Origin: Neocallimastix lanati (nom. inval.)
Taxonomy: Eukaryota; Neocallimastigomycota; Neocallimastigomycetes; Neocallimastigales; Neocallimastigaceae
Assembly: GCA_016946835.1 (NCBI GenBank)
Contig: JACVTC010000022.1
Span: 1,166,001 to 1,230,000 of the forward strand
Direction: 5' to 3'
Length of the DNA: 64,000 nucleotides
Below the pieces are notes generated by a model. That model saw only the letters and a list, made by a program, of their open reading frames with translations, was not told the DNA's origin and ran no database searches. Position numbers and translations under genes: made by a program. Below, piece by piece: positions 40,544-53,927 of this stretch (its first letter is position 1; every line of letters begins with the position of its first letter).

Positions 40544-40641
40544 ATATATATATTTATATATTAATATTATGAAATTTACAATTTTATTTTATGAAATTTC
40601 CTATTTTATTTTTTATTTTTTTTTTTTATTTTTTTTTTTTT

Positions 40642-40685
<44 letters not shown>

Positions 40686-41204
40686 TTTTATTTTTTATTT
40701 TTTTTTTTAATATTATTATGATTTCAATTAAAATTTATAGAAATTTAATTTTTCTACTTTTTAGTTTCTACTTTTATAATTTTTTCATTTATTCATTTAT
40801 TCTTTTTTTTTATTATTATTATTATTATAATTATTATTTTAAATTTTTAAACTTACCTGATGCTGCCTTTGATCCTTGTTGTAAAAATATTTCAAATTCT
40901 TTAAACATACTACGTTTATAGTATTCAAGCTTTTTATACATTTAAATTTTCATTTATTTATATAAAAATAGCATAAAAATATTATTAAGTATTATTCAAC
41001 TTTTATTTTTCTACTTAAATATTCCTATTTATATCTTTTTAAAAATTTTCTATTGATATTTACTGCAAAATTTAAATATAAAGCAAGGGGTGCTTCTTCT
41101 TGATGTAAAATATTTAAAATTTCATTTGAATTTTCGTGTAAATCAGTAAGTGCTACTTCTAACACTTCTTCTGAATTTTTTAAGGGAATTTCAATAACAG
41201 ACAT
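34964..41204 (-). CDS. CTR9: Paf1-complex TPR subunit Ctr9
   Basis: Twenty exons encode 1068 aa: 41204-41064, 40929-40857, 40064-39858, 39679-39573, 39473-39300, 39131-38931, 38851-38756, 38667-38565, 38421-38348, 38267-38090, 37902-37597, 37465-37197, 37100-36957, 36801-36709, 36591-36451, 36320-36169, 36035-35825, 35725-35651, 35556-35393, 35261-34964. The start MSVIEIPLKNSEEVLEVAL and the many TPR motifs (e.g. KNALACYQRILKYAPNFKP, AIECFDKALRLDNQNIYATN) fit Ctr9, as do AFFIKPKDKALQFDLAL and the basic/coiled-coil and then D/E-rich C-terminus. Ctr9 scaffolds the Paf1 complex in Pol II elongation and histone modification. The introns hold long poly-T and (AAT)n tracts. Exon choice in the K/E-rich tail is the least certain part. 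Confidence 0.92.
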
Positions 41205-41502
41205 TTTTGTTTATTTATTATTTTTTTTTCAATTTCTGAATAATTTTAAAAGTGTATTTAATTAATTAAATATTTAATTTTTTTTTTGAAAAAAAAATAT
41301 TTATTGAAAAAAATATTATATTTCTTTTTCTTTAATACGAAAAATTATTAAATATTATAAATAATAGTGGAAAACTATCTAAATAGAATATTTTTAATTT
41401 TAGATGGTTAACTTTATAATATTTTAAAACATTCTCAATTCAAAAATATTTTCAATTCCAACTATAAATGGAATAAAAACTAAATATTTAATATACATTA
41501 AA

Positions 41503-41560
<58 letters not shown>

Positions 41561-42354
41561 AAAATATAATAAAATAAAAATAAAAATTATATTCCTTTTA
41601 ATGATTTATGGACGGTAATAAAATTTTACGATATAATTATATTATATATTATATATAATAATATAATTATTTTTATATTATATAATTGATTTACTTATTT
41701 ATTTAAATTTAATTAATCAAAAAAAAAATGGTCAGTCCTAATAAAAAATATAAAAAAAAATATGAAAATGATACATAAAAACATATTCAAATTTGTATAC
41801 AAAATGTAAGTGAATAAAAATATGAATGAGCCAATAATTAAAAAATGTGGATTATTTACTTTTTTTTTTTTTTATTGGTCTTAATTTATCTATTTAAAAT
41901 TATTTTGTTCCTTTTTTATCAACAAATAATTATTAATACTAATTTAAATTATTTATTAATATTAATTCAATAATATATTACTATATGGAATTAATTACTT
42001 AAATATGATATATACTTTTAATCTAAATTCAAATTTGTTGATATTTAACATTAAAAGGTTGATATTTTTGAAAAATTAGAATAAAAATAATATATGATTT
42101 TTTTTATAAGTGTGCTCCCAAAATATATTATTAAGTTTCCTCAATTCTTTTGATAGAATATATATTTAAATTATTTTTGCTTTGCTTTTTTTCTTAAAAA
42201 AAAAAAAAAAATTTTTACAGTTAAAAAGTTCTTATCGTTCGTCCAAACTTTTAAGATATAATATTGATATTTATATCATAATCATAGCATAGGATTTAAG
42301 TTTAGATAAAATAAATTTTAATCAAATTGGGCATAAATTTAATTGAAAATAATT

Positions 42355-42390
<36 letters not shown>

Positions 42391-43091
42391 TTATTTGAAG
42401 AAATATATTATTAATATAAAAATAATAATTATTACATTTAAATAAAAATGAATGCTTTTAATATATTTTATTTTATTTAATTAAATATATTATAATTTTT
42501 CTTTAAATATTAGTTTTATGAAAACTCATATAATATAAAAATTATCATTATTGTTGGTTTAATCACAAATAAATAAAATATAAAACATTTATAATAATAA
42601 AATTAATAAAACGATAGCAATCTATTTCATCATTATTTTAAATGATAATATAAAAATGTTTAATAAAATTAAATAAATTAAAGAACTCAAATGTACATAA
42701 TATTAATATTGAATTGACTTCTAAAAGATTTTATTTTATATTTTGTTTAATTTATTTATTTTTTTTTTATTATTTTATAAAATTTCATCTATTAAACTTA
42801 TTTAAAAATTCTAATGAATATTTATTTTTATTATTTTTTTTTCTATTAATTTTTCTTTATTAATTACTTAATTATAATATTTTATTTGTTTTCTTTCTTA
42901 ATTTTTTTATTAATTATTTGATTCATATATTCTATTCTATATTAATAATAATCATTCATATATAAAGTTCTGTTTTTGTTGTTGCTATTATTAAAATATG
43001 ATAATAAATTAAAATTTTTGTTTCTAAAAAATTATTAACTAAATGATAAAAACAAAAAAAAAATGATATATAATAATATATAATTCTGATA

Positions 43092-43168
<77 letters not shown>

Positions 43169-43363
43169 TGTTTTCAATTCATTTTATTTGTTTTTTAATT
43201 TTTTTCTCTTTCTCTTTTTTAGGTATATATTATTCTATTATTCAGTAATATACTGATTAAAATAAGTTTAAAAAAATTAAATATTGTATATAAATTGAAA
43301 TATTTAGTATACTAAAACTGAACAATAAAAGTTTATAATTTCTTATTATATATATAGGTATTT
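41205..43363. other. 2.2-kb intergenic region CTR9/TIM22
   Basis: CTR9 5' flank and TIM22 3' flank. It holds a 50-nt A tract at about 41503-41552, another at about 42362-42388 and (ATT)n at 43095-43168. No gene or RNA is recognised. Confidence 0.6.
43095..43168. repeat. (ATT)n microsatellite
   Basis: About 24 tandem ATT triplets. The minus-strand poly-Ile frame here is an artefact. Confidence 0.85.
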
Positions 43364-44408
43364 TTATTTAGATCTCATGTAATAATCAATAAAACCAGAG
43401 AAAGCAGCAAAACCAACGCAGCCACTTAACATTGCTTTTGGACCACCTTGTTAAAATTAAATAAATATGTACTTAATATTAATTTTTTTTCAAATTATAT
43501 TTATATAAAAAAATAATAACCTTTGACTGCTAAAGCACCACCAGCAATACAACCAGCTGCTATACCATTATAGGAGTCCTTTTTTCCACGATACTAATTT
43601 TTTTTTTAAATTTTAGGATTTATTAATTATTGAAATTAAAGTTAATTATTTAAGATAATTTATTGATATTTTTAATAAAAGTTTTAAATATTTATATATA
43701 TATAACATTTATTAAATTATAAAATTCATATATCTAATGTATAATATATTATATATATGTATAATTATATAAAAATTATTTTTATAATTAATTACAGATT
43801 CAACAATGCATTCTGAACCGGTAAACATAGCACCAATAAGGGCAAAACTTTTAGCCATAGCTAAAGAACGACTTCCCATTTGCTTTGCTGAATGTTTAAT
43901 TTGTTGTTTAGTTGTCATTTTCAATTCTTCTTCAGTAACACTCCAATCAATACTTGACATAACTAAACCAAAAACACTACCCATACCAATACCTTTTTTT
44001 TCATTTAAGTATATATATATAATTATTAAAATCATATTTTTTTTTGTATACTTCGTATATCAAACACATTAAAATTTATATTAAAATTATAATATAATTT
44101 TTAAATTATCTATATATAATTATAAATATATTTGTTTTTCTTAATTTAATTAAATCTTATTGACAATTTATATAAGATATTCTACATAATATTTATATAC
44201 TAATATGTTGTCTTGCAAAATATTAAAGCCATAAAAAATAATACTATTAATTTTAATATTAATTAATTAATTAATTAATTATTACAATTATCAAATTTCG
44301 CATACCCATAATTCCACTAGTTGCTGTTTTAAAAGCACAAGATTCTAACATTTTTTGAAACCTTTGTTGGTGAGGGTTTTGTTGAGGAGTCATTCCATAT
44401 GAATTCAT
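43364..44408 (-). CDS. TIM22: Inner-membrane protein translocase Tim22
   Basis: Four exons, 44408-44306, 43992-43796, 43593-43521 and 43446-43364, encode 151 aa. The Tim17/22/23 fold is visible: ESCAFKTATSGIMGGIGMGSVF (first helix), KSFALIGAMFTGSECIVESYRGKKDSYNG (the typical helix, Cys and ExxRxKxDxxN signature) and IAAGCIAGGALAVKGGPKAM followed by FAAFSGFIDYYM. The ExxRGKKDxxNG motif and the length fit Tim22 rather than Tim23. Tim22 inserts carrier proteins into the mitochondrial inner membrane. In an anaerobic fungus the target would be the hydrogenosome (inference). The N-terminus is Q-rich (MNSYGMTPQQNPHQQRF). All phases agree. Confidence 0.92.
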
Positions 44409-45629
44409 TTTGAAGTAAAAGTCAATTTTTCTTTACAGTATATAAATTTATTTAAAGGTAAATTTTAATGCATTGCCATATAAATTATTATATACTTTTA
44501 TAAATAAAATAAAAAATATAAATTATAGCTCATACTTTAAATTATAAATTATTAATTTTTATATGAATATTTATATTATTGTTTCTATTTATTTATTAAT
44601 TTATGAAATTTTTGTTGTAAAACTTAAAACTTTATATTAAGTTTTAAAAAATACTTCAATACTTTTTATTTTATAAAGTCTATAAAAATTTTTAAACTTT
44701 TTTTTTAATATATTTCTTTTAAAATTATTATATTAATAATGTATACAAATATCCAAAAATGTAAAAAGCTCCAATCACATAAATAAATTATACTTTAAAT
44801 AATAGATAAATTACATATAAGATAATATTCATTTTTTATATAATGAAAATGCTACTCTAAAATAGCAAAAAGAGTTTTAATATTTATATAATACATTCTT
44901 TAATAATTTTAAATTAGAACAAATTCTAATTATATTGATATACAAAAATATTATGTAAATAATATGATGTTAAAATTTAATATATCTATGATTAATAATG
45001 CATTTTATAAATTATATATGTAATTATTATAAAAACAATCGAATAAAAATTATAATATTTCTTATTGGTGTAAAAAACATGTAAAAATCAAATTTTAAAT
45101 AAATTAAAAAAAAAAAAAAAAAAAATTAATAATAAATATCTTTCTTGATATTTTCATAATTATATTATTGAATATTAAAAATGAAAAAAGCTAAAGAGGA
45201 AATAGAAATAATATATTTCAAAAAATTAAAAATTATTAAAAAGATTGAAAAGTTCATATTTATTTCTTTCATTAATATTTAATAATCTTAATTTCAAACT
45301 TGAGTGTATTTAAAAATGTTTATATATAATATTAGGTCACAACTAAAATTTTCATTTTTATAAATAATTTTTTAAATACATGATAAATTATAATAAATTT
45401 TTGATATACATATATAAAGGAAAATTCAATTTATTAATTCTTTTAATTCTTTTTAAATTTTTTAATGAAATTAATGAATTTAAATTTAAAAAATAAAATA
45501 TAATAATAAAATCAATTTTAAAAAATATATTTTTTTTTATTTCTTCAAATTTAAATATATATTACTCTATATTATTTAGCATATGTTTTAATTTTTAATA
45601 TTATTATTTCATACAAAAAATAAGATAAA
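44409..45629. other. TIM22 upstream region
   Basis: 1.2 kb of A/T-rich DNA without coding signal. No recognisable promoter motif beyond A/T tracts. Confidence 0.5.
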
Positions 45630-46404
45630 ATGATATCATTTGAACTAAAATTCATTTCAATTGGTACTAATAAAATAACTAATGGTGCTAATTAAAATAT
45701 ATATGGATAGGTAGCATTACTTAAGCCATTTGTATGTTCAATTAAAATGAAACAACAATTATTCAATAAATTTTAATTAAATTAATAATTATTCAATTTT
45801 ATTTTTATTACACTATTAAATGACATGTGATATGAGAAAACTATAGGAATTACAGGAACTCTTCCAGGTCACAAAGATGTAGTTAATGGAGTCAAATTTT
45901 TAAAATTTGGTAAATTAAATTTTTATTCAGAATTTAAAATATATTATTATATATTATTAAAATTAAGCAATGTAGGCAGAATTATTTTTATTTTTATTTT
46001 ATTTTTTTTTAGCAATAAATACTAATAATTCTTATTTGTTGCTAAAAAAAAAAAAAATAAAAAATAAAAATAAAAAAAAAAAAAAAAAAAAAATAAGGGT
46101 CCTCATAAGAAAAGGTTTTAGTATCATATTCACAAGATAAAGCAAACAGAATATGGAAATTAAATTCACAAAATAAAGTAATATGTCTAATTATCATTTA
46201 AAAAAAAATAATGAATAAAAAATAAAATGTTATAATATATTATAGTAAAGTATAGGTGAAATAAATAATAAAATAATAAAATATTCTATTATTAATTTAT
46301 TTATTGCTGATAAAGTAAATCCAAATAATCTTTTAATTGCATCTTCAGTCACAGATTCAACTATCAAAATATGGAATTATGTTATAAATGATTCTGAAAA
46401 ATAA
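45630..46404 (+). pseudogene. Truncated ELP2-like WD40 gene fragment
   Basis: Scattered segments resemble the N-terminal WD repeats of Elongator subunit Elp2. At 45630 an ATG frame reads MISFELKFISIGTNKITNGAN and then hits TAA. Segment 45847-45909 reads GTLPGHKDVVNGVKFLKF. Segment 46115-46176 reads VLVSYSQDKANRIWKLNSQ. Segment 46282-46404 reads NLLIASSVTDSTIKIWNY and ends SEK-stop. Segments are separated by intron-like A/T DNA with GTAAAT or GTAATA donors, so introns are retained. The rest of Elp2 (about 700 residues) is missing. This looks like a partial genomic duplication that has decayed. A short functional WD protein is less likely because of the early stop and lost blade sequence. Confidence 0.6.
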
Positions 46405-46690
46405 ATTATATCAATTGTTAGTTTTATAAAATTTAAACTTTTGAAATTCCACTTAAAAAATCATTTTTATTAATTTCTATTTTTTTTAAAAAAATATATA
46501 TATATATATTTACATATATTTAATTATTTATTCTAAATAAATTAATATTAATTATTTATTCTGAATAAATTAGTTATTAATTTTTCAGTTTTTTAACTAT
46601 TTATAAGAATATATTTTATTTTAATTACTATTTATATTTAATTATTCATTTAATTTTTATTATAAATATATTAGGATTAATTATTCATTT

Positions 46691-46723
<33 letters not shown>

Positions 46724-47368
46724 TTTTGTTTACATAATTATTTATTAATTATTTATTTTTATTATTTAAATATTTAATTATTTAGTATAAATAAATTAAT
46801 ATTAATTATTCAGTCTTTTTTGTTATAATGTGAATAAAAAAATATTTAAAATATTATAATAAAACATTTAATATTTATTTGAAAACCTGATTAAAAATTT
46901 ATATATATTAAAAAATATTAAAATTTTATGGCGTTAAATTTCAATAATATAAAAGCCACATTACTAAACACCACTTTTCAAAATTCATACATTAATTAAA
47001 ATTTTATATATTTAATATACATCAATGTTTTATGTATAAATTTAATAAAATATTGAATTATATATATATATTGATTTTAAATATAGTTTTGATTTACTTT
47101 TAATAATTATTTTTCTGATAATTATAATAATCTATTTTAATTTACTTGTTAATCGTTTTATTTTTGTTATTTAATGGTATAAAATAACTAATATTTATTA
47201 ATTTATTTATTATTTATTCATTTTTTTATTTAATATTAATAAATATTAGTATTATTAAATTCCTAATTTTTTTTATTCAAAAATATAACTTGTATTTAAT
47301 TTATTTAATTATTAGAATTAATATAATTAATTTATTAATAAAATTTATAAATTTAGCAAATAAAGATT

Positions 47369-47404
<36 letters not shown>
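46405..47404. other. Intergenic region after the ELP2 fragment
   Basis: 1 kb of A/T-rich DNA with (ATT)n at about 46700-46725 and a poly-T run at about 47371-47405 that abuts the last exon of the next gene. No gene is seen. Confidence 0.6.
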
Positions 47405-47405
<1 letters not shown>

Positions 47406-50400
47406 CAATTAGGTGGAATTGGTGGTGGTGGTGGTTGTTTCGTTTTATCTAATAAATTTAATAATTTAATATATATATATATATATTTAAGTTAATATAA
47501 ACTATTTTACACCAAAAAAATAAAAAATAAAAAATAAAAAAAAAAAAAAGTAAAAATATTTATTTTAATAAACATAATAAAATTTAAAATTACTAAATAT
47601 AAAACCAGTCTGTGGATTAACTATAACTGGACTATTATTCTTATGATCTTCAAATATATCCTTAGTTAAATCAGGTAGCGTTGTTGATTTAGTTAGTTTC
47701 TTTTCTTTTTTCCTTCCATTTAATATAACATTTACATCATGTGTTTTTATATTTGATTCTTTTATTATCATATTTTCATCCGGTGAATCGGATTTTTCAT
47801 ATATTGTAAAAGCCTTCGCAATTGAAGTAGATGCATTTTTACTGTCCGTGATCTTATTACTATTATTATTGAAACTATTAATTAAAGAACTAATACTTGA
47901 TGTAGTTGATGATTTTGAAATAGGTTTAATTTTATTTGTAGATGATACTGAGTTCGAAGTGCTTGATCTTACTAAAGAATTAGGTTTTGAGGGTATCTTT
48001 TGTGATGTTGTTGTTGAATTATTATTATTATTATTAATTTTATTTATAACTTGGTTAGTTACTGGTTTTGATGTTCCTGTAGTAGATGATGTAGAAGAAT
48101 TATTACCTAATTTTAAATTGTCTGATTTAGAAGCTGATCCTTGTGTTGATAAGGTAACTGAATTTGGTCGAGTAGTTAATTTTGATGATTCAGTTTTTGA
48201 TTTAGATTCTGGTTTATACGATTGATGTGCAGTTGATTTTGAAGAGGATATATCTTTTTCTGAAGAAGAAGTTTCTTTATCGTTTATTAATTTATTAGGA
48301 GATTTTGGGGTAGATCTTGATGGCTTTGGCGTATCGAATGTTGATGACGGTGGTGAAGAAATAATAGGTATTGCTGTTGTTAGTAATTTATTATTACCAT
48401 TGGTGTTACTACTATTATTAATTGAACTAAGAGGTTTAATAAGTGATGAGTTCTTACTTCCATTATTGCTATCACTATATATACTACTTTTTCTACTATT
48501 ACTAGCTGAAGATAGAGAGTCTCTTTTTCTTTGTATTTGTTGTTGATGAGATTTAATATGTGTTTTTATTGGTTGTTCAGCTTGCTCATCAAATTCAAAA
48601 ACAAATGGATTAACTGGCTTTGATCTACTATTTGACTCACTAGCTTGATAAGTAATACTACTATCTAAAGTTGTAATTTCATTTATTAAATTACTACCGG
48701 TATAACTATTATTAATTGCAGTATAAGTACTATTAAACGAACGAGCTACAGATATATCAGTTCTATATGAATCATTAGAAGAAATACTATAAGTATCTGG
48801 AGATTTATTAATAAATCTTAAATCCCACCAATGATAGGTTTCTGTACTAGGTTTCCTTTGTTCAAGATACATTTCAATATCATTACTTTCATCATCTAGG
48901 AATGGATTAATTTTATATATCATTCCATTTGCTTGGCCCCTCTTATATAAATCTAATTGTTCTTCATACAATTCTTTTTCAATTTTTCTTTTAGTTTCTT
49001 TATCGACAATTGTAATTTCTACATCAAATAATGACTTTACAGGCTTGTGATCAGATATACGAAGATTACTAGTAGATTTATAATATCTTTGATTGATACG
49101 ATTAGCCTTAAATAATACTCTATCACACCAAGCCGGAATTCTAGCCTTTTCTGAAGTATCGAATTCATCAGTACCAATATCATATTTATAAGTTGGTCTA
49201 AAAGTAATTGGCCCTTCTTGATAACCATAGAATGCCTTACCTTCTAACATTTGATTAATTAACTGATCATTGTTTAGTAATTCATCTAAATCACCAGCAA
49301 TTGCTTTTTGTCTTACATATTCATTAGATAAATTATTAATACGATAATTGAAATCACCTATCCAAATAACAATATCATGATCTTTAATTTTTCTTCCTCC
49401 TTTAAAATTAATACCTTCAGAAATAGTATGATAATCTCTATTTCTATCTTCAATATTTTGTTGACCGGCGGCTAAGTGAGCTGTGACAAAACACAAAGAG
49501 GAATCATAATAATTCATACTAATAGCTACACCACCCTTATTACCAGCCAAGCCCTTCAATCCTGTTTTAATTAATACTGATTCGATATTTCTAATTTTGT
49601 CAACGTCTTTATCTCTAACAAAAATAGCAATAAAAGCACCAACCAATTGTTTGGATTTTAAATGAATATAGCTCGGATCAAATTTTCTTAAAATGTTCAA
49701 AATTTCCATTTCCCATTTCTTTCTTTTTTCAGGATCTGTCGACATAACTTGTTGAGGTGTTAATTCTACAATTTCTTCAATACCAATTACATACACATCT
49801 GGTAATTTTTCATCATCTGGACTTAGCCATTGATATATATCTTCATCGCTATTATTTGGAGGAGGCTGTCCATTGACATTCCATGTACCTGCAAAGATAG
49901 AAATACTTCCTCTAGAACTAAATTTATTCATTTGTTCTTGCAACTTATTTTGGACAGTATCTGATAATGGATCATGTAAAATAACATTTTTCTGATTATC
50001 AAATCTACCTAATAGAAGATTAATTGTTTCTTGTCTTGATTTATCAAAGAATGCGTTATTAACAAAACGATTAATACTTTTTTTAGCATCATTAAGATAA
50101 CCTAATACAGTTTGCTTACCCTTTCTTGTTATAGATGATTTTAATGCACCTGTACCTGCATATATTCTACTTAAAATATCACCATTATCAGCCCATATAT
50201 TCTTAAAAACAGTTTTAAAATTTTCATCACCATAAACCAAAGAACAATAATTAAGATTTTTTTCATTTAAAAAGAATTTTCTAAAGATATGAAGAGCAAT
50301 ATAGGATTGAACAACATTTGTACGGTCAAGACAATCTAAACAATTGGAACGAACAACACCTAATTGCTTACTAACAATTTCATTTTTTTTCATTAAAAAA

Positions 50401-51423
50401 TAAGAATAATTATCTAAGTCATTATTTATATTAATTAAAATGTCTTCGCATTCCTTATATTCTCCACTCTTATATTGTTCATGAAAGTCGAAGTCATATT
50501 TTTTCAAATAACTCTTTATACTTTCTGGACTATTTATAAAATGCTTTTCAAATTCCTGTCCCAAAATATTTTCACCTGTACCTTCCTTTTTACTTAATAA
50601 ATTAATAATATAAACATTACCGTATTTCTATTAATAAATATTAGAATTTTTATTGAATACAATGATATTGATTTTAATTGTAGATTATTAAATATTATTA
50701 AATATTATGAAGTATTTTTTAAGTAATAATAAAAATAATAATATAAATAATAATATAAATAATAATATAAATAATAATATAAATAATAATATATATAATA
50801 ATATATAATATTATATGTATTAAAAAATAAGATATTTATAAATAAAGACAAAGATATTAAATATTAAAATAAATAATAATTAATAATGAATAAAATTAAT
50901 AAATAAGTTACTTTCTGTAAATAATAATTAATAAAATTTAATTATAAAAATTATTTCTTTTTTTTTTTTTTTTTTTTGTAAATTTACTTTTATAATTTTT
51001 TCAAAGTGTCTTTTAAATGCTGGTGCTGTTGATTCCATTCCTCGTGATAATTCAATTCTTTATATTTTAATAATATATATTTATTAAAAAATCATTTAAA
51101 AATTATTACATGTTATTTTAATTTTTAACAAATATATTTAAATTATTAGATAATTTTCTTACTTATGTGTCATTTGAGCAGTTTGAGGTTGTTCCCAGAA
51201 AACTGGTACACTACCACGGATTTGTAGAAATGAAAAATAATATTCATTGTTATGGAAAAGAATTTCACTTTATTTATAATATATTGACATCAAATTAAAT
51301 AATTAATATAAAAAGAAAATATATAATTATATATGGATATAAAAATATAGTATAAATTAATACTAATATAATATTTATATTTTTATTTTATTTTATGCAG
51401 TTTTGATATTCAATTTCATAAAA

Positions 51424-51497
<74 letters not shown>

Positions 51498-52591
51498 TAA
51501 AAATAAAAATAAATTTTACGAAAATTTTACCTTTCAACGAAATTAGCAACATTACCATCATCATCAATACCTCTTGTATTATAACGTGTACCTACTCTTT
51601 TACAACTTAATCTTGAAATTAAACACATTTGTGCTTCCTCATCAGTAGTTCTAATATTGCTTATAGAAACAAAACCTTGTATAACTACTAATAGTATACC
51701 ACTTCTATCTAATTCAAATTTTTCTATATCCAATAAATGTTTTCTAAAATTCAAAAGTTCTTTCAAAAGATATTTATTCCAAAAAAAAGTACCATTCGCA
51801 CTTTCTAAGTATGATGATTTTTTTGTTCCAACTTCATTAAATCTGTTTTGGGCGCAGTTCGATAAATCAAATTCATTAGAGTAATAAAACGTTCCTCGAG
51901 ATAAATATTTAATTAAATCATTACATGGATGATTTTGTAAACCTGAATTTCCTTCCTCATCTTGAACTAATGCTTGTAGATTTTTTTTATCAAGGCAATA
52001 ATCATATAAATCATTATTTAAACTAATAAAAGAAACATCGGTAATGCGATAAATAGTTTTACCATTAAAAATACCAATATTATCAATTTGAGTTACTAAA
52101 ACCAAAAAAGTTTCTATTTATCACAATTATTGATTTTAAAATTAAAAAGAAAAAAAAATTTCAAATAAATAAATTTAATAGTATATCATAAAAAAAAATA
52201 TATATATATATATAGAAAGATAGATAGATATAAATTTAAAAGATAATATATATATATAGTTCATATATTATATATTAAATCATATTATAATTTACTATTT
52301 ACTATTTATCTTTTACACAAATATATATAAATTTAATTTTTTTTTTTTTTTAATTGAATTACCATCTTTAACACAAATTAATCCCAAACAACCATAAATA
52401 CCGTCAGAATAGCATTTGCAATCAGTAAAACTTACTGCTGATACTGGTAAATAATTCGCTACATACATATTATTCCTAATTGAATAATGTTGATATAAAA
52501 TTAAGGCATATCCATTGTTTACATTCTTTTGAGTGATAATGACCTGTCGTAAATTGTTAATTTCCTGTTTTATATATACGCAACATTCCAT
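47405..52591 (-). CDS. Synaptojanin-like phosphoinositide phosphatase (Sac1 + 5-phosphatase)
   Basis: Six exons, 52591-52363, 52095-51531, 51267-51163, 51057-50988, 50627-47594 and 47448-47405, encode 1348 aa. The Sac domain (about 40-480) contains SCKRVGTRYNTRGIDDDGN, RGSVPVFWEQP, the AFKRHFEKI block and the catalytic CX5R in SNCLDCLDRTN (C419, R425). The inositol-5-phosphatase domain (about 565-860) has GTWNVNG, LAGNKGGVAIS, WIGDFNYR (745-752), PAWCDRVL (821-828) and SDHKPV (848-853). Both catalytic sites look intact. Such enzymes (yeast Inp52/53, animal synaptojanin) dephosphorylate PI(4,5)P2 during endocytosis. About 400 residues of S/N/T/K-rich, disordered sequence follow. The last micro-exon encodes a proline-rich end (PPPPPIPPN), a likely SH3 or actin-regulator docking site. 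Confidence 0.93.
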
Positions 52592-53843
52592 TTTCAAATG
52601 TTATTAAAAAATAATTTATGTAACTGCTCTATAATATTTATTGATAGTATTTATTAATTATTGATAAAATATTATATTATTTTGTTTACATAACAAATAA
52701 TTATAAATGCTATGTATATAATTTTATTATAATATTTATTTAATAAATATTCTTTTTTTTATTCAATGTAAAGCATTATATTTATTATTTCACTTCTTAA
52801 GAATACGAAAAAAAAAAAAAAGATATATAAATTTTATTTCAATATATATATTTTATGTTTAATTCTCTTTATATAAAGTATTATAATTTATAATAAATAA
52901 TAATTTAAATTCTCATATTATATTCAATATATTAATTTACATTATAATATATAATAATGTAATTAAATTTTTAATATCATAAATATTTTTAAAAATAAAA
53001 ATAAATAATAATTTAGTTTAATATAAAATTTTAATTTGAATTATATATATTACAATATATATTATAAATTTCATTAATTAACTGTAAATTTTAATTTCAG
53101 TTTAAATGGATAAAATTTAATCGTCTATTAATATTAATTCACCTATAATTATATAATTATTTCAAATTTAAAAAAAAGTTTATTATTTTACCAAGTTTAA
53201 ATTTATTATTATCATGATAATAAAGAATTTAAAATAATAAAAAAGAATTAATATATATTATAAAAAAAAAATGAAAAAACTGTTATTATTACCATGATTA
53301 TATATTATTTTTTATGAAAATCTGATTTATAGTTAAAAATGAATATATATACATATTTTTATTAACCATAATTCATCAACAATATTTTATTATTATTAAT
53401 TATGTTAAGCATTATCAATAGAATATAAACATTATACATAATATATATAATAATAAACATAAAGCCACATTATTATAACCTTATTCTGTAGCAATTTTAT
53501 AGTTTAATTAAATTTCAAATTTTATTTTCCTTATTTATTTATATAATAAAAATGTATTATTAATAAATAATAAATAAATAAATAAACTATATATAATATA
53601 TATATAAAAACTCTACGTCTGTCATTTTTCATGTTTTCTGAATCTACAACCCGAACATATTTTTTATTATTATTTATTATTTATTATTTATTAGTTATTA
53701 GCTATTAGTTATTAGTTATTAGTTATTATTTATTAGTTATTAATTGTAATTTAATATTTATTATTTATTATTTATTTTCTATTTATTATTATTTATTATT
53801 TATAGTATACTTTTTTAATTATTTAATTATTTAATTATTTAAT

Positions 53844-53927
53844 GGGGACTTGAGAGCGCCGTACTGGTATGGCAGTTAATCATACACCCATATTACTATA
53901 TGGGGAAGACCAAAGTCTTCAGTCTAT
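53844..53927. ncRNA. Structured short element with poly-A tail (retroposon-like)
   Basis: 84 bp of normal G+C in pure A/T DNA. It folds into three consecutive hairpins: GCC-GTACTGGTAT-GGC (53858-53873, with inner TAC/GTA pairs), CCCATAT-TACT-ATATGGG (53887-53904) and GAAGAC-CAAA-GTCTTC (53905-53920). A GACT/AGTC pair could close the whole (53847-53850 with 53921-53924). A run of about 18 A follows. Both flanks read TTAATTATTTAATTATTTA, consistent with a target duplication of a reverse-transcribed small RNA. It is not a tRNA by my reading. Strand is uncertain, but the poly-A tail suggests plus. Confidence 0.45.

Noticed and set aside
47848-48225. 125-aa plus-strand Leu/Asp-rich frame
   Set aside because: Antisense shadow of the Ser/Asn-rich tail of the synaptojanin-like protein.
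53844-53927. tRNA or hammerhead ribozyme reading of the structured element
   Set aside because: No T-arm TTCRA loop or 7-bp acceptor. The reverse strand has CTGAAGA but lacks the GAAA partner and matching stems.
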